Shown here one piece after another: positions 34,050 to 44,893 of a stretch of 64,000 nucleotides of DNA. The notes under the pieces are model-generated. The model saw nothing but the letters and a program-made list of their open reading frames with translations, was not told the origin of the DNA and did no database searches. The stretch is from the NCBI GenBank assembly GCA_031772625.1, contig CM062810.1, positions 457,999,731 to 458,063,730 on the forward strand, given 5' to 3'. Position numbers and translations under genes: made by a program. The DNA is from Pinus tabuliformis (Eukaryota > Streptophyta > Pinopsida > Pinales > Pinaceae). The first letter of the stretch is position 1, and each line of letters starts with the position of its first letter.

Positions 34050-36300
34050 TTGGGTTTATAATCCCCTAGGATTTCAATGTTAATCCATTGCGTTTATTAG
34101 TCCCTTTGGTTTATAATATCAATCCCTTGGGTTTATTAATCTAAGTGTTGATATTCCTAAGGTGTAATATTATTCATAGGGTTCATAATATTAATCTAGC
34201 GATTTAATATAAATCCCTTTGGTTTATAATCATGGTCAACCATGATCAACTAGCGTCCAATGTCACATTATGATAATGCTTGTTCAATATGAAAATCAAC
34301 CATGTTCAACCATTGTCAACCATCGTCAACCATGTTCATTCATGGTCAAGCATTGTCCAATCTCACATTGTAACAAATATTGTCTCAATATGAAAGTCAA
34401 CCATGGTCAAATGTCACATTGTGACAAAGATTATCTCAAAATGAAAACCAATCATGGCGAATCCTGGTCAATGATGGTCCATCGTCACATTGTGACAAGT
34501 TTTGTCTCAATATGAAAACCAACCATTCTCAACTATGGTCAATCATTACCAACCATGGTGCAATACCACATTGTGACAAAGATTGTCTCAATATAAAAAT
34601 CAACCATGGTCAATCATGGTCAATAATCATTAATAGCCATGGTCACATTATGACAATGATTGCCTCATGGTCCAACATCACATTGTCACAGCCATGGTCA
34701 AGCCTGGTCCAACGTCGCATTGTGGCAAATATTGTGAATATCAAAATCAACCATGGTCCAGCAATGTCAATCATGCTCAACCATGCTCAACCATGGTCCA
34801 ACATCACATTGTGACAAAGATTCTCTTAGTATGAAAATCAATCATCATCAACCATGGTCCAACATCGCGTTGTGACAAATATTGTCTTAATATAAAAATC
34901 AACCATGGTCAACCATGGTTGTTTTAGGGTTTGTAATATTAATCTTAGGGTTTATATACCTTGGGTTTACAATATTAAACATTTGGGTTTTTGGATTTTT
35001 AGTACTAATTCCTTGTTTTTATTAGCATCTTAGGTTTATAATACCAATCCCTTGGGTTTATTAATCTAAGGGTTCATATTCCTAGGGTATAATATTATTG
35101 ATATGGTTTATAATATTAATCCTATTGTTTAATATAAATCCCTTGGGTTTACAATATTAAGAATAGGGTTTATATTCATAGGGTATAATATTAAGCCTAG
35201 GGTTTACAATATTAATCCCTTGAGTTTATTAATTTTAGGGTATATATTCCTATGGTTTGATATTCATCCCAGGGTTTAAGTTTATTCCCTTGGTTTTTAA
35301 TATTAATCCCTTAGATTTATTAATACATTGAGTTTATAACATTAATCCTAAGGTTCATGATATGAATCTTCGGGTTGAATGTTTATTTTAGGTTTTATAA
35401 TATTTATCTTATGGTCAATATCCCTTGGGCTTATAATATTAATACCTTGGGTTTAATATTATTCCCTTGGGTTTATAATCCTTTGGGTTTTTAGTATTAA
35501 TCCCTTGGGTTTATAATATTAATCATATGTTTTATAAAAAGGTTTATAATATTAATCATATGGTTTATATTCCTAGGGCTTAATGCTAATCCTACGGTCT
35601 AATGTTATTCTCCTGGGTTTATAAGATTAATCCCAAGGTTTATATATTAGTTATACGGTTTATATTCCTAAGGTTTAATGTTAATCCTAAAGTCTAACGT
35701 TATTCCCCTGGGTTATAATCCCTCGGGCTTTTAATATTAATCCAATGAGTTTATTGATCCTATGGGTTTATGATATTAATATTAGGGTTTAATATTAAGC
35801 CTATGGTTTATAATATTAATCTTAGGGTTTAATATTAATCCCCTAAGTTTATAATAATTTGGGTTGATAGTGTTAATCCTTTGCGTTTATTAATCTTAGT
35901 GTTTACGTTCCTAGGATTTAATATTAATCCTAAGGTTTAATGTTATTTCCATGGGTTTAGAATCCCTTAGGTTTCTTAATCGCATATGTTTATAATATTA
36001 ATCCTAAGGTTTATAATATTAATCATAGAGTTTAATGTTTATTTTAGGGTTTATATCCCTTCAGTTTATAATATTAATTCCTTGTATTTAATATTATTCT
36101 GATGGGTTTATAATCCTTTGGTTTATAAACCCCTTGCATTTATGGTATCAATCCCTTTAATTTATTAATCTAAGTGTTTATATTCCTAGGGTATAATATT
36201 ATTCACAAGATTTATAATAATAATTCTAGGCTCTAATTTAAATCTCTTGTGTTTGAAATACAAATTCCTTGGGTTTCTTAATCCCTTGGTTTAGAATGTT
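34050..36300. repeat. Satellite array B, right part
   Basis: Continuation of the array after the retrotransposon: T units to 34.22 kb, M block 34.23-34.92 kb, then T units to about 36.30 kb with TAGGGTTTA and TTCCTAGG words. M units keep CATTGTGACAAA and CCATGGTC cores. ORFs at 34270-34814 are periodicity artefacts. Confidence 0.92.
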
Positions 36301-36521
36301 ATGTTAATTATGTTATAGTTTGAAATATATGTATTAATATTATATTAATATATGGTATAATATACATATAATAACCATATCATTATTAATATGGTTATTA
36401 ATAATTACAAATATTTAATTTTTAATAGCAACCTTCACATTATACACGTAATGATTATTAGTGTGGTTGATGTAAGCCTATCCACTTATATCAACCGCAT
36501 TTATTAATGTGATTGTAAGTG
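36301..36521. repeat. AT-rich flank of array B
   Basis: Resembles 17255-17480 (AATAACCATATCATTATTAA, GTGTGGTTGATGT, ATCAACCGCATT). It is interrupted by the MITE at 36531 and resumes to about 36780. Confidence 0.65.
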
Positions 36522-36530
36522 TATTTCATA
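36522..36530. repeat. TSD TATTTCATA, left
   Basis: Identical 9-mer at 36718-36726 on the other side of the MITE. Confidence 0.92.
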
Positions 36531-36717
36531 GGAAAGAGCTAACCAGCCATCCCCAGGGTATTTAATGCCCGGGGATATACACGCCGCTTAACGCGATAAC
36601 ACGCGAAAGTCAAGTTTTGGCATTAACTAATATTTTGGCTTTCGCGTGTTATCAGGCTAAGCATCGTGCATATCCCCGGGCATTAAATACCCTAGGGATG
36701 GCTGGTTAGCTCTTTCC
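36531..36717. mobile_element. Foldback MITE, Mutator-like (187 bp)
   Basis: The ends GGAAAGAGCTAACCAGCCAT and its reverse complement begin an inverted repeat of about 80 bp per arm with roughly ten differences, leaving a ~25-bp loop. A perfect 9-bp target duplication and a TIR beginning with G fit Mutator-like elements. The arms are GC-richer than the surrounding DNA (CCCGGGGATAT, AACACGCGAAAG) and have a SmaI-like CCCGGG dyad. It has no coding capacity and would be moved by a MULE transposase in trans. Arm divergence shows it is not a recent insertion. Confidence 0.93.
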
Positions 36718-36726
36718 TATTTCATA

Positions 36727-37521
36727 TATGTATATCAACCACATTAGTAATTGTACTAATTTATTCATTTAAGATAAAGTAGTAATTGATAAAGTGTTTT
36801 CCCTGGGTAAAAGGGTCGTCTTGTTTTTGTTAAATATTCTTGAGTAAAAAGGTCATCTTTTTGAAATCATATAAAGACAAATTCAACCGTGAATGATCCT
36901 GGCTTGAAATTGTGTTATCAAACTCACAAACCCTATAAAATTATCAAGCTGAGAAAGATTTTGATACCAAAATAAACTACGCTAATGAGTGGCGTGATCT
37001 CATTCTAATGATTCTGTTTTCGGGTTGTTGACACCGAGTTATTCAAGGGTTTACGTGAAAAATATTGGAAAGAATTTCATAAATTCATATGGACAAAATT
37101 TGTTCCTGGAGCTGGTGATATCTCGCAACATAATCTTGGAATAGAATAGGAGATGGCCTATCTCAGTAGCCACTACAACATTTGACTGAAAGGTTTTTGT
37201 ATGTCTCTCTAAATGTCTTGAAGTTGATATTGGAGATTTTATATTAAAAAAGTCATCTCACATTAAAAAATGCAAACATCCTATCACTGAGAATCATGAA
37301 CCTATGTTGCAGGTATGATGTCGGGCTGCAAACCAACACAAAAGTATTTGATTGCCTTTTTGAATTTGGTAAACGCTACAAAAAAGAGGCAACATTTCAA
37401 ACACGTGTCTACGGGTAGCCATTATCACACATCCTTGTTCTGCTAATATTTTTGCTTAAGAATGTGCTGAGGTTTTCCATGGTTCTTTTCACTTGTGGTT
37501 TTTGGGACCAACAACAGTCTT
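36727..37521. other. Unassigned DNA, no gene recognised
   Basis: After a short remnant of the AT flank, sequence of ordinary composition without a recognisable frame. It may hold an eroded coding repeat, but no motif supports this. Confidence 0.45.
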
Positions 37522-37960
37522 AAAGTCAAAATCAGTATTTATCACAAACTTCTAAAATCAAGAGAAATTATTTTTTTATATGTGTGTGAGTTACCGATTT
37601 TGTTTCAGAAATCACTGTTTTTCAATGTAAAGTCAAAATCAGTATTTATCACAAATTTCTAAAATCAAGAGAAATGATTTTTTCATATCTGTGTGAGTAA
37701 CCTATTTTGAAATTTGTTCTAGAAATCATTGTTTTTCAATGTAAGTGAATTGTAATTGAGTTTTAGTGTTTATCTTGTAAGTGAATTGTAATTGAGTTAG
37801 AGTGTTTATCTTGCAGGTTGGTATGTCGGTAGATTCAGTTAATCCATGACAATATCTGAGAACAGGACCAATTGTAATTGAGTTAGAGTGTTTATCTTCA
37901 ACGTTGGTAGGTCGGTAGAGTCAGTTGATCCATGACAATATCTGAGAACAGGACCAGGCC
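37522..37960. repeat. Three adjacent tandem duplications (107, 36 and ~86 bp)
   Basis: AAAGTCAAAATCAGTATTTA at 37522 and 37629 (107-bp unit); GTAAGTGAATTGTAATTGAG at 37741 and 37777 (36 bp); AATTGTAATTGAGTTAGAGT near 37784 and 37870, followed in both by CGGTAGA(T/G)TCAGTT and CTGAGAACAGGACCA. Confidence 0.88.
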
Positions 37961-38076
37961 TGAATTAATATAAGTGCCATTCTACCCATTCTCAGCATCA
38001 CAGAATATGTTGCCTCTGCCATTTGACTCTCTCTCTCCTAATAATTACATGTACATCTAGACACCACTGCTTCAAA

Positions 38077-38304
38077 ATGAAGAATGTAATAATACTCTTA
38101 CTTTCACAACTTATCCCGTAGCTAGCTCCACTATCACCTTGCTCCCCAGCAAAAGTTAGCTGCACCAACAGTAGATATGTCGCTGCCTTTCAATACCTCT
38201 ACAAATTTGGTAGCGTCCTCAAATCCCATCGCTGGCCCATGACTTTTAATCCAATATTGAATCGCAACGAAAGGATTTTCACTAGTACAAATGGATCTCC
38301 ATAA
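38077..38304 (+). pseudogene. Possible secreted-protein exon remnant
   Basis: ATG 38077 to TAA 38304 gives 75 codons with one in-frame TAG. The start MKNVIILLLSQLIP looks like a signal peptide, followed by Cys-containing LSPCSPAKVSCTNSRY. A CT-rich leader (CTCTCTCTCTCC) lies 40 bp upstream and TAATATAA at 37965. No family recognised. It may be the 5' end of a decayed gene or chance. Confidence 0.25.
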
Positions 38305-38400
38305 AAGAAATCAGGAACAACCCACAAAGTATCCAGCTGTTGCTACTTTGTCAGCAAGCTTCCTCTGATTTGCATCCCCGAATCCAAGGATTTTACATAG

Positions 38401-38480
38401 TTACATATGTGACTGTAAAGGAATATATAATTACATATGCGACTATAAAGAAAGAGATAGTTACATATGCGATTGTCTAG
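38401..38480. repeat. 30-bp tandem repeat, 2.6 copies
   Basis: TTACATATG(T/C)GACT(G/A)TAAAG starts at 38401 and 38431, and TTACATATGCGATTGT at 38461. Confidence 0.93.
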
Positions 38481-38708
38481 CGTCATCCAATTGCGAACAA
38501 AAGAGGAGAAAACAAATCTCCTCGTACATATATTGTTTCATTGATTCTTCTACTATCACTTCCCTTTGTCGAGTATTCCACACTTTATACATAAAATTTG
38601 TTGATCTACATTTGAGAAGTCAGATGGATCATGTTGTTGATCATCTTCTTCTCCCTATCGTACTTTTTTTTATATGTTTGTTCCATCTTTCTCTTTGTTT
38701 TTTCAATT

Positions 38709-38896
38709 TGTTGGAAAATGTAACTCCTACTTGTCTCAATTGTGATTTTTACTAAGTAAAGGAGTCTTTTTCTAGTAGTTAAGATCTATTTCTTACATTG
38801 GTGTGTGATTGAGATATTCTCTCAACCAAAATTTATGCATGTATATATGTAATTGCATTTCATTAATGAAATAATTGACATTATCATATTTTATTA
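38709..38896 (+). repeat. 5' LTR of the small element
   Basis: 188 bp, ends ATTTTATTA just before the PBS; nearly colinear with 41386-41578. Confidence 0.88.
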
Positions 38897-38909
38897 TGGT
38901 ATCGGAACC
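38897..38909 (+). other. Primer-binding site of the small element
   Basis: TGGTATCGGAACC, a tRNA-Met-type PBS variant directly after the LTR. Confidence 0.72.
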
Positions 38910-41385
38910 TTTAGGACTTGGCCCCTCTTGGGCTTGGCCCATCCTCGGTTGAGGAAGCTTGGTGGGTCCTTTACTAAGGAAATAAAAAATATATTTAATT
39001 TTTTTTAATTTTTGGTTTGTCCATTTATTTAGTCCCACTCGAGGAGCAATTCAAGTTTGTCGTATTGTGAAGTAGCGAGAGCATCAATGGATCCGAATCA
39101 ATGTTGCTGAGGATCAGTGGATTTGGGATAGTGGTGCTGTGGATCGGTGGATCTGCATGTTTTTTTTCCTGCGGATCAATGCAGCGGAGGTCACAGTCAA
39201 GTGTCGACCAAGGAGTTTGCCTGGTGGTGAGACCCGCCTGCTGGTGAGCAAAACTAGTGGGATCAGCTGCGGTATCAATGTTTGGTGGTGCCACATATGC
39301 AAACATTACTGGTGTTGTTACTGCTACTAGATGAGCTCCTCCTTCGCGGTTTCGCAGGCGGATCTTTCAACTCGACTTCAAGTGATCTGTTGGCAGCGTA
39401 TTTTGCATGGAATTTTTTTTTTAAACGGTAAGGGATTATGCAAAAAAAATTTCTTAAAGGCCGAGAGAACAATAATCTTCGTTGATCGCTGCTGTGGTGA
39501 AGGTTGTTGATCGTTGACCCGCACTGGAAGTATGGCTGCGAATAAAACCTGGTTAATCAACCTCAGTGGTGCGTGTTGTGGCAGGGGAGGCCAGGCAGAC
39601 GAAGTTCTGGAGAGCGTTGTGTAGAGGAGTGGTGTTCTGCAAATCTCTTGAGACTCGATCCCTGGCCTTGACACCAATCTCTAATGTCTTGGGAGGTGTT
39701 GTATTTGCATCCGTGTTCATTCATTAAAACTTGTGAACATGTTGCTAGCACATGAGATGCATTTAAGGTTCTTTCGCACAACTAGGGACACATAATTCAA
39801 TTTGGAGATCTGTTGTGGAAGGTGCATCGCGCTAAAATTGGATCCGACATCTGTTGTTGGATTTGCGGCATCTTCAAAGTCAGAGATCTACATGTATGGA
39901 GTCGTCGGTGGCTGCTAATAGAGATTTTACGCTGTTATCATCGAGCTGGTGGAGAAGGCAGATCGATTTGTTATGATCCAGTTGCTGTGATCAAGCTACT
40001 GGACGTTCCGTACTAGTCGGAAAGAGAGTTGAGTGCTAGTGATCGAGGAGTTGAGGTCACCCATGGTGTAGGGTGGAGCAACGTGCATCACCGGATACGT
40101 AGCTACATGTTCTTCTTTAGAGGCCATGGGAATTGTTGCTCATTGTTGAGCGTGGAGAGTAGCTACAAAGTGTTGAGCAGTTGAATGTGCAGGGGAGTGG
40201 CCGGTTGTGCTAGTAAATGTGCTCATCGTGCTAGTGAGTGAGATGGAGAGGCAAGGGCTTTTGTTGCTAAGGAAAGAAACTAGCAGTTGCATTCTTTGTT
40301 CAGGGAGGAGAGCAACTTTGTGTTCGCTTTGAAGGGAGAAGCATGGTTGTTTGTACTTGGGTAAATGTTTTTTTGGTGTAGTGTTTTTTTGGAATTTAAA
40401 TTGATATACATATTGAGATTAGCCACCTCAATATGAAGTTATTTTTTTAGAATGGGCTATTCTAACAAATTACACGTTCATGGAGTTCCAATATTTAATT
40501 GATAAAGACAAAGATGCCTAGGATGTGATCAAAATTTGAAGTGCACTAGCAACATTAGACATTGGAGGATGATGGACAATCTAGTTTGTGTGAGTTTGAG
40601 TATGTTGTGGAATAGACTCATGATGATTATAGTATATCACACATTTTAATTTTAAGCAAGTCTAGGATGTTTTGTGGTGGTATTTTGTAATGTATGTACC
40701 TAGTAACTCCAAAAGTTGGAGTGTGTAATGTAAGCCTGATGAGGAATGCATATCCCCATATAGTTCGTGGTAATCTTAAAACCACTTTGTAATTGCAGGT
40801 TTGTGGTCAGTCGGAAACCACTTTGTATTTGCAGTGTCGGTTTGTGGTAAGCCAGAAACCACATGTGAGAGTGAAGTGGACAAGGATTCCTGTAGGCATG
40901 GTTTAGGGTACGCTGACAAAACCCTTGGCCCAGAGTGGCTGGAGTGCCTTAGTGGCAGATTTGTAGCCCAGAGCGGCTGGAGAGCCTTCGTGGCTGAATT
41001 GAGTGCCTTGGTGGCAGTGTTGAGCCTTGGTGGTTGTGTTGAGCCTTGGTGGCTGAGTTGAGCAGTGGTGGCTGAGAGCCCATGGTGGCATGGTTGAGGG
41101 TGATCTGACAAAACCCAATGCATGGTTACGGGTAATCCGACAAAGCATAGGTTGACAATGATGGAGGGGGATTTACAGGTACAAGTACATGTATGCACCT
41201 ATAATGGTTGACAGAACCATATATGCAAAGGACATCCTACAAGATTGGCAGTTGCACTGGTTGGCACCCATGCATTCCAATAGATGGTTGTTCCTTTATA
41301 TGGACATTGACATATTCTTTTGTTATGTTTGACCACAACTAGATTTTGCAGATTGATATTCAGACAAGTTGTCATTAATGGGGAG
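38910..41385. other. Interior of the small element, no domain recognised
   Basis: GC-richer than most of the window. Contains short imperfect repeats: GGATC(A/G)(A/G)TGG words at 39084-39180 and CCTTGGTGGC(T/A)G words at 40960-41070. ORFs at 39378-39677 (minus), 40776-41198 (minus) and 40801-41061 (plus) overlap each other in this repetitive stretch; none is convincing. Confidence 0.6.
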
Positions 41386-41578
41386 TGTTGGAAAATGTAA
41401 CTCCTACTTGTCTCAGTTGTGATTCTTACTAAGTAAAGGAGTTTGTTCCTAGTAGTTACAATCTATTTACTACATTGGTGTGTGGTTGAGATATTCTCTC
41501 AACCAACAGATTGTCTGTGCATGTATAGATGTAACTGCATTTGATTAATGAAATAATCGACATTATCAGATTTTATCA
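41386..41578 (+). repeat. 3' LTR of the small element
   Basis: 193 bp, preceded by ATTAATGGGGAG (PPT) and ending TTTTATCA. Confidence 0.88.
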
Positions 41579-41607
41579 CTATTTCAATTTTCGAACTCAT
41601 CTTTTTG

Positions 41608-42351
41608 CTAGAACATATTGCCGAGATGCATTAGTAAAAATTTCATGGTTGCTAATCCCATTTCATCATCTTCATAAAAATACACAACTTCAAAGAGATA
41701 TAAGCCAATTGATTGCTTTCTCCCTAGCTTCCTTATGAGAGATTGGCTATCATCCTCAACACATTTGTTACAGTGAATACCATGCTCACCCAATTCTGAT
41801 TGATCACCTTGTTTACTGTATGCAACCTCTCGATTGTCTTCCAAAACAATTTCATAGTTCACATCCATCTGCTAGAAATGAAATAGAATTTCATCATTAC
41901 GGGACAAACTTGTCCCCTCTCTCCTTATCTCATCTTCTTCTTCTTGCGACAACATAAATTCCAACTCTTTTATTACAGCTTCACATTCCTCATCTTTTGT
42001 GCCTACAAGCATGTAATTAGTTTCAAAACAAATATTCTTCCTCATTTTCTTCTTCTTCATGAAAGTTCTAGATGACTGCATGCCACCATATACACAGAAA
42101 TCTGCAATCATACATGAAATGTTAGGTTCAAAATGACAATACGTTTTTGCCTCATCTAATCCCTTTATCATCATCCCCTTATGCTCATCTAAACTCTCCA
42201 AGGAGAGAATTTGCAGAAAGTCCCTCATCTTCCTTAAGAGAAAAATAAGTCTCATCCTCCTCTTCCACCTTTGATTGCATCTATTTTTTTGTACTCTCAA
42301 TAGCCTATTCTCCATACAAATTACAATAGGATCTGGATGCCACAAACACAT
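41608..42351 (-). pseudogene. Unrecognised acidic/basic ORF pair, minus strand
   Basis: Two adjacent minus-strand frames, 42351-41872 (159 codons) and 41868-41608 (86 codons), separated only by one stop and in the same phase, look like one coding region. The first starts MCLWHPDPIVICMENR and is rich in Lys/Arg, then Glu (LSQEEEDEIRREG). The second has EIVLEDNREVAY and HCNKCVEDD. They lie on the same strand as the gag-like frames at 43310-43910, with degraded sequence between (for example EDNHKSTIEGRHDAP). No RT, integrase or capsid motif was found. This may be the body of an unrecognised retroelement; function unknown. Confidence 0.4.
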
Positions 42352-43309
42352 CAGCTTATCCTAATTTCTTGGTTGTATTTTCTGGGCAGTCTTCTCTGAC
42401 GAGTCCTCTAAAAATTTTAAATCCTTTGCATACTTTGGCAGTAAATTATTTTAACGCTACCATTCCTCTTTATTGCATTTGTTTTCACATTTTTTCTTTG
42501 TAAGTTCACTTCACCTTATAGCTTCCTTCTTATTCTTATTCTCTTTTTGAGCAATCTACCCATGCTTTTGACATTTATGAGTCAATGGCGCGTCGTGCCT
42601 ACCCTCAATAGTAGATTTGTGGTTGTCCTCTTGAACCACAATTCTTATGGAAGCTTCATATGGTTGCCCATTCTTTGCAAAACTTGATGTTCACTCATAT
42701 CTTCCTCCTTCAATATATTGGTCACAACTCTAAGTTGCTTCTCTCCTATTGCCCTTCAAAGAAAATCTTACAGCACCTACATAGTTTATGAAAGCTTGTA
42801 ATGGTTGTCCTTCTTCATGATCTTCTCATAAACAAAACTGGTTAGTTTTAAAATAGTGAGGTTTTTGGGCCTCCATTAATTCTTCTACCACCAGTTGCAG
42901 ATTTGGACTCATCCCATAGTCCATGAGATCTTCAACCAGTCCCATCTATTCTCCTTCATTATCCTCACTAGAAAACCTACATTCACACAAAATTTGGTAG
43001 TTTCGAAAATGAAAAGCTTTCTAGCACCCTCTTCTATCAACATATCCCCATGCTATTTTCGACCCTTCACATAGTCCTCATCATCATCATTATCTTCCCC
43101 AAGGGTTTGTCCTTGTTCTGGGATGTAGAGGCAAGCATCTTCTATCATCTCTTTCTCTCTTGGACCTTCCACAAGTCCCTCCCCCTTAACTTCAAGGAGT
43201 TATCCTTATTCATGTTCACAATAGCAAATTGCACCTTTCTTAGGATTATCTTCTTTGAGTTATGCTTCCTCTATCCAAGTTTTTATCAAAGGCCTTACCC
43301 TACTTTTCC
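42352..43309 (-). other. Degraded coding-like DNA between the minus-strand ORFs
   Basis: Short minus-strand frames with many Lys/Glu codons and several shifts, for example HAPLTHKCQKHG-like text near 42600. No identifiable domain. Confidence 0.35.
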
Positions 43310-43910
43310 CTAGCTCCCTAGCTTTTGGGATTTCCTTTTAAATTCCTTATTTTTAATAGATACTCTAACCTTTCTCCTCATTCCTCTCTCCTTCTCTTGT
43401 AGAAGTTGCATTAGCACATTAGGTTGTGCCTTCAACTCACTCATCCCCTTTTCAAACTCTTCATCACTTAGCCTCCTAATGTTATTTCTCTTGGCATCCT
43501 TCTCTCCTCTACTGTGGCTCTTATTCAAACCTCCGTTATGACCAACAATGGTCACATTCTTCTTCTCCTTTTCACATATGAACTTCTCCATGCTCATGGT
43601 GAGCTGCAACCTAGCCATGTAACAAGCCTCACCTTACTTGTTACCTAAACACCTCACGTGGGCCTAACTATTGGTCTTTCGTTGGTACCCTCCACTAAAA
43701 CCTCTTGAGCACTCCTCGATTCTCTCTGGTTTTTGCACGTTGCTTATTTTGTGAGGACTTCTTTTGTCCCCTTCCCTCTTTTCCAACCTTAGCTGGAATC
43801 CTCCTTTCCTTATACAACATCTTTGGTGCAAGGTTCTTTGCCCTTATACAGGAAAACTTCTCATTTACAACACTTCTCACTCTATAGGCTGCTACCTCCA
43901 AATTTGTCAA
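43310..43910 (-). pseudogene. Gag-like N-terminal region, unrecognised family, minus strand
   Basis: Frames 43910-43695 (starting MTNLEVAAYRVRSVVNEKFS) and 43618-43310 (starting MARLQLTMSMEKF) are joined by a short stretch that reads coding-like with stops. The product is very basic (KKSSQNKQRAKTREN) and then has RRLSDEEFEKGMSELKAQPN and a leucine-rich QLLQEKERGMRRKVRVSI stretch. A PBS-like site lies at 44201-44212 upstream on the same strand, so it may be the gag of an LTR element read on the minus strand. I cannot name the family. The plus ORFs at 43705-44053 are shadows. Confidence 0.4.
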
Positions 43911-44200
43911 TTCCCTTACTAATTAAATCAAAAGTTAAAGATCATATTTACCTCACTCGTTCTCTAATTATGATATTTCAAAATCCTAGGCTCCTTAACT
44001 TTTCTTCTCCTTGGTGGTCTATGTCTAATTCTCATCATCTATTATATTTTTAGTTCATTGGCATTAGTCTTCAATGTATATCTGTCGTCGCCCTGGTTCT
44101 GGTTCCTCTATTCTTCTGCTCGCATTCTCCACTAAGCTTCTCCTTATTCAGTCTTCCACAATGTTGGATATTGTCACTTTATATTTTTAAATCATACTAT

Positions 44201-44212
44201 GCCATGATACCA
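44201..44212 (-). other. Possible primer-binding site, minus strand
   Basis: The minus strand reads TGGTATCATGGC, similar to TGGTATCAGAGC, upstream of the gag-like frames. No matching LTR end is clear next to it. Confidence 0.4.
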
Positions 44213-44849
44213 CAAATAAAGCAATAGAAACATGGTCAATTTCTCCCTTTATGAGAAACCCACAAAACCAAAATAACGATAAATCTTTGTGCATATTTGC
44301 GTCTCTAATTCCTCGTGGAATTCTCTTACGAACCCACTCTATTCTCGGAAGAAGTGAAAAACGAGACTCTAAATTTTCAACGACCCACGTGTCAATCTCA
44401 AAGCTATTGTGATTCTCAAGGTAAGTTAGGGGGAGCCCTCCTATTTTCCAAAGGCTCCGCAGCTTCCAACTATACCAAACACGTTGTTATAATGATTTTT
44501 TGTCCATAAGATTTCTTTCTTAATTTCAAAAATATTTATTTTATGCACTATGTAAAATCATACATATGTGTTACCTTATAAAGCCATATATTTTATAGTT
44601 TAATTAGATTAAATAAAGTTATTGTTGTTAAAGATTGAATAAAGTGCTCACGTAAATTTCACACTCTTTTTTATGGCAGAGATTTTGTGTGGCAGATCAA
44701 TGACCCACATCTCATAATGGAGCCCCCCACTTGCTCGACATTTAACGGAGGAGGGGTCCGCAATAGGTTGTTTCCCTAAACTGTCTTTGGAATACGTAGT
44801 GAATTCCTGTTAATTGCGCACCTCCCACCTCCCCCGCTCCAAACCACTT

Positions 44850-44893
44850 ATTGCTCGCACCCACCTCCACAATTGCTCACACCCACCTCCACA
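44850..44893. repeat. 22-bp tandem duplication
   Basis: ATTGCTC(G/A)CACCCACCTCCACA at 44850 and 44872. Confidence 0.88.

Larger units (their letters stand above)
38709..41578 (+). mobile_element. Small non-autonomous LTR retrotransposon (2.87 kb, ~190-bp LTRs)
   Basis: Direct repeats at 38709-38896 and 41386-41578 both begin TGTTGGAAAATGTAACTCC and contain ATATTCTCTCAACCAA and GACATTATCA near the end. TGGTATCGGAACC follows the first and GGGGAG precedes the second, as PBS and PPT should. Flanking pentamers are CAATT (38704-38708) and CTATT (41579-41583), a 4/5 match. The 2.5-kb interior has no Gag or Pol motif; its overlapping ORFs of 60-140 codons on both strands are unrecognised. The architecture is TRIM/SMART- or LARD-like, mobilised in trans. 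Confidence 0.85.

Noticed and set aside
39025-39781. Several overlapping ORFs at 39.0-39.8 kb
   Set aside because: Mutually overlapping on both strands without motifs, inside the non-autonomous LTR element.
40776-41198. 140-codon minus ORF opposite an 86-codon plus ORF
   Set aside because: Both come from imperfect GGTGGCTGAG repeats in the non-coding interior of an LTR element.
44386-44395. G-box (CACGTG) as evidence for a promoter
   Set aside because: A single 6-bp match with no supported gene start nearby.
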